A DNA stretch of 64,000 bases from Hypomesus transpacificus (taxonomy: Eukaryota > Chordata > Actinopteri > Osmeriformes > Osmeridae), in the NCBI RefSeq assembly GCF_021917145.1, contig NC_061082.1, forward strand, positions 15,907,334 to 15,971,333, read 5' to 3'. A program made the position numbers and the translations under genes. Shown one piece after another: positions 26,200-38,184 of this stretch; the first letter of the stretch is position 1; each line of letters starts with the position of its first letter. Below the pieces are notes generated by a model. The model worked only from the letters and a program-made list of their open reading frames with translations, made no database searches and was not told the origin of the DNA.

Positions 26200-27847
26200 A
26201 TGGCTGACGAGAGCACGCCGGGCAACTTCTCCACCTCCGCCAATGGGAGCTCCTGCGATGTACTCGTCCACGGGACTCCGGCCCTGGTCATTTTCCCCGT
26301 CTTCTACTCGCTGGTCTTCCTCGTCAGCGCCTGTGGCAACAGCCTGGTCCTTTACGTCAGCTGTGGGAAGAATGGGCCAAAGTTCAACTCCACGTCGGTG
26401 TACCTGGTGAACCTGGCGCTGTCCGACGCCCTCTTCACCCTGGCCCTTCCGGGCAGGGTGGTCTACTACATCCGGCAGTTTGACTGGCCATTCGGAGACC
26501 TGCTCTGCCGGCTGACGGCTGTTCTGTTCTTCACCAACATCTACACAGGTATGTGTGTGTTGACAGAATGACCCGATGCAATGTGAGTCTCCAGATGTTT
26601 GTCTGCTTGCCTGCTCTGGAGTGTCTGGAGTAGTGTTTACATTTACATTTAGTCATTTAGCAGACGCTCTTATCCAGAGCGACTTACAGTAAGTACAGGG
26701 ACATTCCCCCGAGCCAAATAGGGTGCCTTGCCCAAGGACACAACTTCACCCAGCCCCGTGCCTAGCGTAACAAGTCCATCTCGTCCTTCTCCTAGGTATC
26801 GCCTTCATGACCTGTATTAGCCTGGACCGCTTCCTGGACATGGTTCACCCTCACCGTCTGCAGCATCTGCGTGGAGCGAGGGTGGTCCGGGGGGTCTGCT
26901 GCCTCGTCTGGCTCCTGGCTTCAGTTCAGACGTCCCCGCTTCTATTCCGGCCCATGCTCCAGGAGCAGCAGGGCAGGCGCACCTGCATGGAGTACTTCAA
27001 CTTCGACGGCTCTCCCTCCACCCCTTACCTGCTCCTCCTGGCCTGCCTGCTCTCCTTCTGCTTCCCCCTGCTGGCCATCCTGGGTTGCTACACCCAGATC
27101 CAGCTCAAGCTGCGGGCCAGCGCCAAGCAGAACCCGCTGACCGGCCGTTCTGGCCGGAGCCGAAGGGCCAACACCATCATCCTCCTCATCCTTCTCACCT
27201 TCGTCCTGTGCTTCAGCCCGTACCACCTCAACATCATGAGGTTCATGGTTAGGAAGATGGTTGGCCAGCCCACTTGCCCCGAACTGAGAGCCTTCAAGGT
27301 GTCTCTTCAGGTAAGAACGGATAGCTGAGATACTAGCTGCACCATTCTCTCTGTTTTCTCTGTTCTATTTTCTCTGCGAGTCATTCCATGTGGGGAAGCG
27401 AGGGGAACATACTTTTGTACAATGGTTTTCATGGAATATGTTCACTCATTACCAGACAGGCTGCTGTCTTGACAGTGCTGTTTTGAAAAGTACTTTTGGG
27501 GGTTCCTTTTTGAAAACAGTAGCTATGCGGAGCCCTGTCATAAAAGTAACCATCAACAAAACGGCCAAAACGACGATACAACAACATCAAAGCTCATTTA
27601 TATTTTGGTTATATCCGAGTGTTCTATGTTATGCCACTAAGAAAACCATTTACCTTCATATTCATCCAATGATCTGTTTCAGGTGACTGTGTCTATGATG
27701 AATCTCAACTGCTGCCTAGATCCAGTCATCTACTTCTTTGCTATAAAGACCTACAAGAAGAGGGTGTTAAGTCTGTTTAAGGGTTACCTGTCCGCCTCTG
27801 GACCCTCCTCCAAGACCACGACGGACAACAGCAGCAGCAACACTTGA
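26200..27847 (+). CDS. gpr183: GPR183-like (EBI2) oxysterol-receptor-type GPCR, three coding exons
   Basis: Coding exons 26200-26548, 26796-27310 and 27683-27847 join in frame (phases 1 and 0) to 342 residues. GPR183 is a class A receptor for 7alpha,25-dihydroxycholesterol that positions B cells, T cells and dendritic cells through Gi. Visible features are an N-glycosylation-rich N-terminus (NFS, NGS), TM1 GNSLVLY, TM2 NLALSDALF, and a TM3 Cys (LLCRL) paired with ECL2 Cys (RTCMEYFNF). There is also a DRF variant of DRY (SLDRFLDMVHP), the GPR183-typical AKQNPLTGRSG in ICL3, TM6 FVLCFSPYH, and a DPVIYF variant of NPxxY. ECL2 and ICL3 motifs point to GPR183 over GPR18 or P2Y. Human GPR183 coding sequence is intronless, so introns in TM3 and before TM7 are unusual. 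A (C)CACAG acceptor sits just before the ATG, suggesting a 5' UTR intron. The paralogue (a or b) is not resolved. Confidence 0.87.
26636..26760 (-). mobile_element. SINE 3' part (V-SINE-like) in GPR183-like intron 1
   Basis: It carries the fish SINE tail in reverse (CATTTAGCAGACGCTCTTAT, then a GAGCGACTTACAG block) followed by TGCCTTGCCCAAGGACACAA. It matches the copies at 46161-46345 and 52755-52942. The tRNA-like head is missing here. It fills about half of the 247-bp intron. Confidence 0.75.
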
Positions 27848-27917
27848 CCCTAAACCCCTGGGCAGAGATCAGAGACCACTGAAGTCTGAGGAGAGAGGCT
27901 GCTCTGGAAGACGTGGG

Positions 27918-27923
27918 AATAAA
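27918..27923 (+). terminator. Polyadenylation signal AATAAA of the GPR183-like gene
   Basis: A canonical AATAAA lies 71 bp after the TGA codon. It is a plausible 3' end, though longer 3' UTR isoforms cannot be excluded. Confidence 0.45.
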
Positions 27924-30294
27924 CCTTATCTGGTTACTTTACCAGTTGCTTGGGTGTGTAGATGTTCTTGTGTCTGATAGCACTTGTTTGATAAAGCAGT
28001 TGACATGTGCTTGGCTTTAGCTCATTGTTGACATGGACAACCCCTGAAAAAATTTCTGGGGGAATTGTCATCTGTCAGTGACATTTGATCTGTGGTTAAG
28101 TGGTGTGACAATGACGACTATGACAGCAAAAGTCATGTGAATCAGCCAAGCCTGTTAACTTAATGTAAAAGACTGAAATGCATACAATTTAGAACTGCTA
28201 TCCGTTAGATTATGTTGAATATTTTAACTTTTGGCTGACTAACTTGAACTATAATTTTGTACATGTCAAACATTACCGCTGTCTGTTAGATAAAGTTTGT
28301 GCTGTACTCAAGCTGACTGGTTACATAAGGCCAGTGCCTTTTCTATGAAGTCAACAGTACCGTTGCTTTTTTTCCTTGTGTGGTTCCTTTTTTGTAGATA
28401 GAATTTGTTTAGCTTTTGTTGTATCTTTGTGGTTTGGTATGTCTGTCCTAAGGAACAAAAAGGCATTTAATTTCCTCTTTATATTGATAACAAAAACACA
28501 TAAACAAATGTCAGAGTAGTTTTCTTTCATTGGTTTATTAACACCTGTTTATTGGTTGATCTTTGTCAAATTAAAAAGTACTTTGACGATTTACTGGTTG
28601 AATGTTAATTCTTCTGATTTTATTTTAAACATGTTGTTACATTTCCCATCTGCAAGCATCATGGCTCATAGCCTACATATCATCACAACTCAATCATAAA
28701 ATAGCAAAAAAAAGTATTGCTTTCAGCATGACATAATTCTGTAAATTAGACTGGAGACCACTTCAAAGTTGTTGTTGAAACTTGTCAACAGACATGAAAT
28801 CTTAGCAATCATTAACCAAGGTACTATAATGAGTTGTTCTCATTTTCAGCTGGCAGAGAGATTAATATGTGGACACAGTCCAGTAGAAACAATCAGAATG
28901 TAGCAAACCGTGTAATTGAATGTCATTTGATTCTGTAAACCCCCCACTCCTCAGTCCCATTACACCAAATACAAAGAACAAAAGCAAGTTTATAAAAGTT
29001 AATAATACTAACACATGGAATGGAAATGGTACGATGCTTAATAAACGATACAGAATGTTTAATGCTCAGGGGACTGGCTGTGATTCCCACTGAAATGGTT
29101 GCCAAGCTAATGAAACCTCAAATGCAGGACATTCAGCATGGATCTGAATCACATATGAATATCAACCTGAAACTGTTTAAGTAAAAAAAAAAAAAAAAGG
29201 AGATGAACTTAACCTTTATTCACCAACTTCATTTACATTTCTCTCTTCTGTGTGTTTGCAGGGAGGGGGGTGGAAGGGGGTGGAAGGGGGTGCGTGGGTA
29301 CACGTTTCCTCACTTCCTGCTCTACCTTTTGTGTGCAAGTGTGTTTTGGTTGTGTGTGTGCGTTGTTCTGTGTAACCAGGTGCCAGTGGCTTCTTTATAG
29401 AGCATCACTGTGGATTCAACCATTTCAAAACCTCAAAGTTTCATTTCTATATTTAGACGTAAAACCTCACATGGTTTACGTAGAAACCGACCTTATCTAT
29501 TTCTCCAAGAAAACAATCGTCATTAACAGTGTATTGATTTATTTAAACCTGCTGGTAGTGAAGCTGACAGTGAAGCTGAACTTTTACTGAGCTTCAAGTC
29601 CATTTCCCAGATCAACAAAGTGTCTGAAAACATTGAACAGTACCAGCTTGTTTGTCCCAAAATGTCCTTAAGTAAAGCCCATTACCACCTTTGAAAATCC
29701 AGAAAAGTGATTCAAGAATTTTACTTGACCGATTAAAATGCCAGTTTGATTCTGTTCACAATTTCATGTTGACTAATGAGTTGACTAGTCTTTTAATATT
29801 TGGATGCCAAAATAACCCAACTCTTAAATAAATACAAAAAATGCAAGCCACCCAAGTAATAGGTCAGCAAAAGACGCTACTGCCCTCCTGTGGCCAAGAC
29901 GCTGAAGTGTCACATAGCAGCTCCTCATGCTTCCTTCCAATACTCAATTCCAGCTTTTCTCCTTTGTTTACACACAGATACTGGTACTTGAGACACAATA
30001 ACCACAACATGTAGCTCATACACCAACCCCCTGAACCAATTCTTCTCAACTACAAGCACAATTCCTGCTTTACACTCAAATTGCAGTTCTAAAACACACT
30101 TAAAACGACACACAATTCTCTGCATTTGGCACAATTTTCATGAAGAAAATCTCTTGTTTTTACAAGGAACACACTGTCATTCAAATATGTACTTTGACTC
30201 ATCACTTGGGCAAACACCTGTCACACAGTTTTACAATTAGCCATCAGAGCTTTAGCATAAAAGGGTAACAGGTGAGTTCTTCTGTTTTGGAGCA
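27924..30294. other. AT-rich 3' flank, no supported gene
   Basis: AT-rich sequence with an A16 tract near 29184 and short non-coding frames. The motif CTGCCCTCCTGTGGCC near 29880 is a common transposon-derived word in fish. Nothing here has coding support. Confidence 0.6.
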
Positions 30295-31556
30295 ATGGAT
30301 GCTAACATTGAAAACAGAGGTAGAGCCAGAGGAGTGAGAGTAAGAGGGGGAGGACGGGGAGGACGAAGACCGTAATCTCTGATGAGATCCGAGTCACCTT
30401 GGTTGACCAAGTATGTTTCAAGTACTTTGTATTCCTACACAGTATTTACAGTATTTTACTATTTGTTTGGCAGAACTGAAAGATTACCCACACAATGTGG
30501 TCGGGAACGTCTTCTGTCTCCTGAACAGCTGGAAACTGAAATCATAAACATATTCCAATAAAATGACGCCATAACGTTACGGCAAATCCAAAGAAAAATT
30601 AAAGAAAACCATGATATATTTCAAAGTATTGATAGGATAAACTTATCAACACTGGACCGTGTTTTGCGCAGAAATAATCTGAGGATGAAGCAGGTCTACA
30701 GGGTGCCATTTGAACGCAATTCAGAAAGAGTCAAAGAATTGCGATATAACTATGTGCAAGTGAGTCCTATACAATCCCACAATTGATGCATACTCTCAAC
30801 ACTGTATAAATGATACATATTTCAGTATTGTACTCATAATGATTGTGCTTCACAATAGTGACCACACCATGTCTTTTTCTGATATTGTCATGTGCATTTC
30901 AGAGACTCCTTGAGCTAAAGGTGGCTGCAGTGGAGCACCAGTTGATTTTCATTGACGAGGTTGGATTCAACCTCACAAAAAGACGAAGGAGGGGAAGGAA
31001 TATCATCGGCCATCGTGCCATTGTTGAAGTCCCTGGCCAGCGCGGAGGGAACATCACAATGTGTGCAGCGATTGCCCACCACGGCGTCATCAATCACCAT
31101 GCGACCCTTGGCCCCTTCAACACTGCCCACCTGATCACATTCCTGGACACCCTACACGACACACTCATTCCACCAGATCAGATAGACAGCCCAGAGCAGC
31201 TCAGGTACGTTGTCATTTGGGACAACGTAAGTTTCCACCGGGCTGCTCTGGTTCCTAACTGGTTCACTGCCCACCCACGCTTTTGTTATCTCCCTCCATA
31301 TTCTCTATTCCTCAATCCTATTGAGGAAATATTTTCTGCCTGGAGATGGAAAGTGTATGACCGAGATCCACAAACACGTATACCACTTCTCCAAGCTATG
31401 GAAGACCTATGTGGAGATATAGCAGTTGATGCTTTTCACGGCTGGATTCGCCATGCTAGGCGATATTTCCCCCGCTGCTTGGCCAGAGAAAACCTAGCTT
31501 GTGACGTGGATGCGGTGCTGTGGCCAGACCGAAACAGAAGAGAGGATGCAGCATAG
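30295..31556 (+). pseudogene. Tc1/mariner-superfamily (DDE_3) transposase with introns, inactivated
   Basis: Three exon-like blocks are visible. The first (from 30295) starts MDANIENRGRARG, runs into a Gly/Arg tract and loses frame by one base before the block VISDEIRVTLVD. The second (about 30474-30760) reads TERLPTQCGRERLLSPEQ..., has an in-frame TAA after IFQ, and ends NYVQ|gtgagt. The third (about 30901-31556) is open and holds the catalytic domain: first Asp in FIDEVGF, second Asp in VVIWDNVSFHRA, and the Glu region LNPIEEIF about 34 residues later. Such intron-containing IS630/Tc1-like transposases are abundant in fish. The frameshift and stop mean it is dead unless unusual splicing avoids them. 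I could not identify its terminal repeats. Confidence 0.8.
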
Positions 31557-32280
31557 TGTTTTTTTTACTGTAACTGTATACGGTAAATTATTCTGTTGTT
31601 TTGTATGTAGACCATTGTATGTGCAACTTTGTGTTGGTTGGGATGTGCACTGTGTACATTGTTTTTGTGGGAAAAATGAGAAATATTTGTTACCGTGTAT
31701 TTTTGTGTTCTGAGTATCAAAACAATATTCTCAAATATTTTACAACACACGTTTGTATGTAGGCCTACTGTCTGTAGTAAGTGTAACACTGAACAAAAAA
31801 GGCCTAATTAATTCTGAAGAATGCAGAACAATTGGTTTCCATTCATCATAGTGTTTTACATTGAGCACAACAGTGTTCAACTGGTTCTTATAAATGTCTA
31901 TTCATATGATGGTTTGTGTGTGTCATTTGAAAACAAAATACAAATTTGAGAAGAAATTACATTGTTTTGAAAGTAAAGTTTCATTTTGCAGGATAATTGA
32001 GGTGTTTTGCTCATTGTGTGTGTTTTTGATTTGTGTGTACAGTTTTGAGTGTATGAGGCATGTTTTCAGCAAATGCGTGTAACCAATCATAAGGCATAGC
32101 CTTGTGAAATAAATTATATAAAGGGCTTTTGTGAGATTCTCTACATCTATGCATTAAAAGGATGGTCGGGTATTTACCATTTACATCACCATCCAATGTA
32201 AGTTAACTGCATCCTTCCCTACACAGGCTGTGGCTCCAACAAATCTAAGCAAGCATATTTTCCTGCTCACTCAACAGAAC

Positions 32281-33219
32281 TAGCCTGGCTGCCAGCCCAA
32301 CTTAGCCCCGCCACAAAAAAATGGGTTGGGAAGTTGGGTCTGGGGTAGCCTGGCTCTGCCCTCCTACGTACTTCCGCTCAATTTGGATTTTGCTTCTGTA
32401 CTAGGTTTGGGATGTCGGTTCTGAAGTCGGTTTCCAGAAACACATTTTTTGTAGGTCCAATCAGCGAACAGAGGGAGTGGCTGAGAACGATGACGTTAAT
32501 GTCGTGCACTTGTTTGAGTAGTTCAGTAATGGCGGCGGAGAAAGATGCGAGCGAAACTATTCTGCGGTTGTGGCAACGCTGCCGAATATAGGTTAAAGCC
32601 TGAGCAAGAACATTCCTTGCTGAGTTTTGTTGGTGGCCATGATGTTGTGGCCCTCCTCCCCACGGGGTTAGGGAAAAGTTTGATTTTCCAGGTACGGCAG
32701 CTAGCTCCGTTACAGTAGTGGTGAAAGAGTTGGCTAAGGCGAACGCTTGCGATTGGTTATGGCAAATCAGAGTGGCTCTGGGCAGATCCAATAGTTTTAA
32801 ACTTCAACAGAGGACCCGCCTTCAAGGACGTTAACGTTTGTTAATCGAGAGATCCCAGACCCTCTGTACAAATGAAATGTACGAGAGTCTGGTTAGGACC
32901 AGGCTAGGTCTGGGGTAGCTCGGTTGGGGAAAAAGTATGTCCGAACAGGAGCTGTTCGGACCAATCAAATTGTCTGGGCGGGCTTTATACGATGATGGAC
33001 AGATGATCAACAGTAAGGTAATCAACCACGTCACCAAAGAGCGCCTGGGGTGAATTCGTTTTCAACAAACAACATACTACGTTTCTCTGATTGGTTGTAG
33101 GTATATCCAATTGAGCGAAGAGGCATTTTTTTTTACAAATTCGGTTGAAACACGGCCCATACTCACAGCCCAACGGAGCGGTTTCAGACTAGAATTATGA
33201 GTATGACAACGTCAGGCTA
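32281..33219. mobile_element. Outer MITE with 9-bp target duplication
   Basis: The left end is TAGCCTGGCTGCCAGCCCAA. The right end is the complement of TAGCCTGACGTTGTCATACT, with AGCCCAAC again inside the right end in inverted orientation. CAACAGAAC flanks both sides (32272-32280 and 33220-33228). Without the inner insertion and its duplicated target (561 + 9 bp) it would be about 369 bp. An 8-9 bp duplication fits hAT, Merlin or Mutator-like families; the TAGCCTG terminus does not decide between them for me. Confidence 0.85.
32346..32906. mobile_element. Inner MITE nested in the outer one, carrying a helicase-like fragment
   Basis: A 561-bp element with ends TAGCCTGGCTCTGCC and the complement of TAGCCTGGTCCTAACC, flanked by GGTCTGGGG (32337-32345 and 32907-32915). 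It sits inside the outer MITE, which shares the TAGCCTG terminus. Its plus strand holds MAAEKDASETILRLW followed, after a one-base frame slip, by LKPEQEHSLLSFVGG...LLPTGLGKSLIFQ and then a gt donor-like sequence. That is the Walker A segment of a RecQ/DEAD-type helicase, out of frame with its start. Confidence 0.85.
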
Positions 33220-33228
33220 CAACAGAAC

Positions 33229-34598
33229 TGCCTTTATTGTGATTTAACTGTGATACTGCTTTGATACCAGCAGAGGGAGACAATCATCTTACCAGAGCTG
33301 TCCGGATAGGAGTTTATACATAGACAGCTGGCAAGGAAAATGGTGAACTAATTGGTCAAGCTTATTCTGCAGAAAGTATCCTACAATCAGCAGGACACAA
33401 TGTTATTGAAATGTAAAGACCAGTTTGTGTGAGGGAACAAAACTATAGTATTTCATCTCCTCCTTACATTCATTTTCATATGAATGGCTTGCTACAACAT
33501 ACAATGTAATCTACTCTCAATGTTAGGGTTCCCGAAAATAACATTATAACAGCTTATTTGCAAAAGCATTCTGTAACACAAACAATCAAACCACTCAGTA
33601 GGGTGAATCTGGCTCCACCCGTGCAGGGTTTGATCCCGGGGACCGCTGTAGCTGTTCCTCCCGATCCCGACGGCAGCAGACCCGTGCTGACTCTGCTCGG
33701 CTGGCTCAAGTCCGTCCCTCTCCGGTGGTGGTGGCGACGTGGAAAGAAACAGTAAAAACGTATTTTAGGCTACTTATTTGGTCACTGCACAGTAGCACAA
33801 ATAGGGGCACACAGATCTCTCCTACAGGCGGTATAGGTGCTCGCCTAGGGCGCCACTCAGAGGGGGGGTCGCAAAAAAATCTGCCGAGCAATTCTTCTTT
33901 TTTTTGATAGGCGGTTTTTAGATAGATACATTTTTAGTTAAACGCATCAATCTAGTGCATTTGGAGAGCAAAATTAAGAGGCTAGGTCAATGAATAAAAC
34001 CTCTTCCCCACTCTGTTCCTGATTGGATGTGAGGTTTAGGCATTAGGAGTGACGATTGGTTCCAGAGCCAGTTGTAAAGTAGCTAGTGAAGCACGGGTAA
34101 AATGCTGTGTTGGCCAAGGCCACGACCCCCAATGTTTACAGTAAACAGGGAAATGTTTATATTAATTTCAGAACATGCACTGCATGTGTAGCCGGTGTGA
34201 ACTGGTAAAACTCACTCCTCAGGTAAGTAAGGGCCACCCGCGTCAATGAATAGTTGGTTTTTCTTTGGCGTAGCTGGTAGTGGTCGCGCTTGGCAAGTCA
34301 GAGGTGTTGAGTTCGTCTACTGGTCAGTGCGGCCAGATACCACTGACGGAGTTTGCTTGCAAGTCCACGTCCGTTACATACCCGCCACACATGGGTGAGA
34401 AATGTAAAAAAAAAAATACACTGCAACATTTGTTTTTACAAGCAGCAATTATCCAAACGAAACGAGGCTTAGAGCTAGCCTACTCAACCAGAACAAGCGC
34501 AAGTGTCACTTGAAGTGCCTTAGCCTGATTTTCCATCGTTATTTTTCTCCCGGTGCTCCCGATGCGGACTGGCCATTTGTGAAATCCAACCCAGTCTC
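33229..34598. other. Transposon debris, no gene
   Basis: It contains a CGCCTAGGGCGCC-type hAT fragment (about 33810-33910) and a possible tRNA-derived SINE head around 34270-34325 (GTAGCTGGTAGTGGTCGCGC and a B-box-like GAGTTCGTCTAC). The rest is unrecognised. Confidence 0.45.
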
Positions 34599-35395
34599 CT
34601 ATGGAAGGCCTAGTGGGCAAGTATTAAGACGCCCCCGTGTGTTAGCACGCGTAATTAACGCCGACTTGGCATGCAAAGTCGGCGTCTTTTGCGTCTTGTT
34701 TGACACGGCCTCGTCTCAACCACGCGTAAAAAACGCCGACTTCCATACAAAGTCGGCGTCTTTTTCGCCTCGAATTGAAGCGTGTCACGTGACACGTTGC
34801 ATTTACACACGTAAATTACGTCTCAAACTTTGAGACGTGTCTAGCAAACCACACGAAATTAACGCCTGGTTTGGCACAATCAGCGTCTGGTTTTCCAAAA
34901 TTAAAGTCTGCTTGCTTGAATCTCCGATGGGAAATTATGACAACAATTGTAACAACTAATACGTAAGCCAAGTAGGTCAAAGGATGCTCATGCGAGCTAC
35001 TAACAAATGCAATGTTGGTTAGCTAGTTAGCTATTAGTATGAAGTTGGTGGTCACAATTGCAATCCTAAAAAGGGGTGCAGACTAGAGACAAATAAATGC
35101 AGTAATATCAAACTGGCTGGTTGTCTGGCTTGAAGCTTTGTGAACTTTCCTTGCACTGCGATTGCGTTGCCTCAGTATTGTGCGCGATTTGGTTTCACTG
35201 CCAACATTCCTTAATGTAAGAGGCAATGCGCAAACTCAGTTGGTGGCAAAATACAACTGTTGTTACTATTCATGTCAAGTGTATTTTATTGTCATTTTCA
35301 ATTACATATGGTCGTACAAACGAAACAGAGTTTCCCCAGGACCATGATGCCATGTTAAAAAACATGACAGTAAGGTGCCAGCGTATATGTAGCCT

Positions 35396-35755
35396 ACAGT
35401 GACAGGACAGTATGTACAGTGACAGGACAGTATGTACAGTGACAGGACAGTATATACAGTGACAAGACACTATGTACAGTGACAGGACAGTATGTACAGT
35501 GACAGGACAGTATGTACAGTGACAAGACACTATGTACAGTGACAGGACAGTATGTATAGTGACAGGACAGTATGCAGTGACAGGACAGTATGTACAGTGA
35601 CAGGACAGTATGCAGTGACAGGACAGTATGTTCAGTGACAGGACAGTATGTACAGTAACAGGACAGTATGTTTAGTGACAAGACAGTATGTACAGTGACA
35701 GGACAGTATGCAGTGACAGGACAGTATGACAGTGACAGGACAGTGTGTACAGTGA
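35396..35755. repeat. Minisatellite in the left foldback arm
   Basis: A tandem ~20-bp unit, TATGTACAGTGACAGGACAG, with 16- to 20-bp variants (some lack GTACA). Open frames across it that read CHCTYCPVTVHTVLSL are repeat artefacts. Confidence 0.95.
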
Positions 35756-36715
35756 TTGGAGGTAGCAGTTATGAAGTGACAGGTTCTCGTGCCAATATAT
35801 TGTGATGCCAATTTGTTGAGCGGTCATCTTCCTTGTATAGACCTACAAAAGTGAAATACAATAAATAAAGGTTCATCGGCTGTCCTCACATTCACACAAT
35901 GTTGTCCTTATACTATACAAATCATCTATGATGTCCTAAAGGCCCAACTCCTTCTCAGGTCACCTTCTGGCAGCAACCTTACAGGTGGGTTTCACTGTGC
36001 AACCAGGCCTACCCAAGCTGCTGCTGCTGGGCCAAGGGCTGATTGGAATGGCACACTGGGACTTGCAGATGACGTGAAATAACATTTTTATTTCTGCTGT
36101 GTAAGATGTAGGCCTACTTCTTTTAATTTGAGTTGAACGCTGTTAAACACTGCCATGGTCAGCAAACACAAGCCATGGCTCTACTTCAGAAAGGATACTG
36201 TTCACAGCTGTATGAATCAATAGGACATTACCATTACCTGAATGACTTGTAGTGGTCAGGAGGTTATGCCTGTTCTGATGTAGGAAATAAACCATGTTAG
36301 ATTGTTGGCTCTGTGTATTGTTTGGGTCTCCTCTCCCTGTTTTCTGTTTCTGTGTCTTTGGTTCTGTTGCAGGATGGCAGGCAGGTAGAGGAGCTGTGAT
36401 TGCTGCAGGGGCACACCTGTGACCTGTGCCTTGGTCCTTAATAAGCTGTGCCCTAACAAGCTGGGTCTCTCCATTACTAGCAGGAACATCATCACTGTTT
36501 GCCTTTTAGTTTGTAATGATTCTCTACACTTGCACTGATCCCACATCCACTCCCTACACTACTAATTTACATGACCGTCACATAAAACCGTTTTTTGTAA
36601 GCACTTTCTATTGAAGAAATACACTGTTATCCATATTCATGTGGCTTTCCACTTCATTTACTTCTGGAGCAATAAAGTATCAATCTAATCTTCCAATGAA
36701 CCCGGTTAACACAAA

Positions 36716-38184
36716 ATATTGTACACTGCTAATCGTCAGCTAACTAAATGGTAGGCGAATAGACAATCAAGCTTGATATGGTATAGTCATGAACTAGCAC
36801 TGTTCAAAGATGTCCAACCCAAGTTCTCAATGTCTGCAGAAAAACACAAAAGAGAAGAAACCTGCTCTCGCAATGCAGTGTTAGGCTACCAATAAAATAA
36901 TTGTGATAACTTTATCTTCACAGTGCCTGCTCACTAGGGATAATTTTCCATAACAAATAACGCAATGCGTCCTCTACTTTTATGAGGTGACCTGACGCTC
37001 AGGTCATTGACCCTTTAGTGACACCATCTATAAGGGTAACACCATTTTCATTATCTGGGAAATCATACCCTAACCTTTTGTTACATTTCCTTCTCATGTA
37101 ATACACTTTCCCCTACATTCAGCCTTAAAACATACTCCAAACTAACACAATGTACCATCATTAGGCTACAGTGTCTTGGTAAAGGGGTGAAAAATACTAG
37201 ATTTTAACTAAACTTCCATTCAGGATTACGACTGCAGATGCATTGATTAAAGAGAAGTTTAAAGAATTATAAGACATTTTTGTAAGTCCAACGGTAATAT
37301 CTGTAGGTTGCCACCTACACTCAGAAGCCAATGCTACTAAGAAACCCTTTTAAAATCAAACACTCTAAAAGTAAGGTTATACAATTTAATTTTATGTCTT
37401 TAATTAATTCAATTATGCCTTATGTTTTACGGTGTGTGGTGGTAGGATCCAAACGCAGGAGAGTAGCCAGACTTTGCCTCAAACAAAGGGTTTATTCTTT
37501 TAAACGGGAAACAGCCAGGGTCAGTAGCGGTCCTAGCACATTTGGCGCCCTAGACTGATTTTTCACCAGCAACCACTCTTATGCCGCCCTAGGCGGCTGC
37601 CTATGTCGCCTATAGGAAAGACCGGCACTGGACAGGGTATTACGTTAACAAGGGTAAGGACAAGACAAAGACTAGACACAAAACAGGAACCTAAAATACA
37701 CAGAACCAAACAAGACACAGGTGGACACGATAATACAAACAAGAACTGAAACCACTCAACGAGACGCAGGTGAAGACAATGGCAGACACAAGGACGCGGT
37801 AGGGCAGGGCAAAACCAAAAACGGGGGCACGGCTGTGGCCGTGACATTATGCCTGCCCAAAGGTGGGTGCCTGTATTATCCCAGACTTCATGTACTGTTT
37901 GAACTGGGTTGTGTGTATGGGCAGTCTCAGGGTTATGTCACAGGTGTTGGCCTCTGGGAACACCCTTGGTGCTGGGGGAGGACCAGGGGACAGAAAGATA
38001 GTCAAAATATAGTATTTTCCTTAGAGTAGAGGTGCTAGACATGTCGTAAATGGATACAGGTCACTACACAAACGTTGAATGTATTCATTCACACGAGGTA
38101 GTAGCCTACACTAAACCTTACAAAGTGCCAATACACACATCTGTATAAGCCTGGCATGAGGTGTGTAGCCAACCAGTGCTTGTT
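36716..38184. other. Loop of the foldback element with nested insertions
   Basis: The loop holds no gene. It contains an insertion-like block (about 37425-37846) bounded by TTATG on both sides, which has itself been hit by a short hAT MITE (37522-37630). The remainder is unrecognised AT-rich sequence. Confidence 0.55.
37522..37630. mobile_element. Short hAT-like MITE
   Basis: A 109-bp element with ends CAGTAGCGGTCCTAG and the complement of CAGTGCCGGTCTTTC. It is flanked by GCCAGGGT and GACAGGGT (7 of 8 identical), which fits a hAT target duplication with one later mutation. Inside is the GCCGCCCTAGGCGGC palindrome. Confidence 0.7.

Noticed and set aside
35270..35681. Open frames of 86-136 residues with CHCTYCPVT repeats (also at 39046-39563)
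   Set aside because: They are translations of the 20-bp minisatellite in the foldback arms; no other coding support.
35396..35755. CRISPR-like look of regularly repeated units
   Set aside because: Units are directly tandem with no unique spacers, and the DNA is a vertebrate genome.
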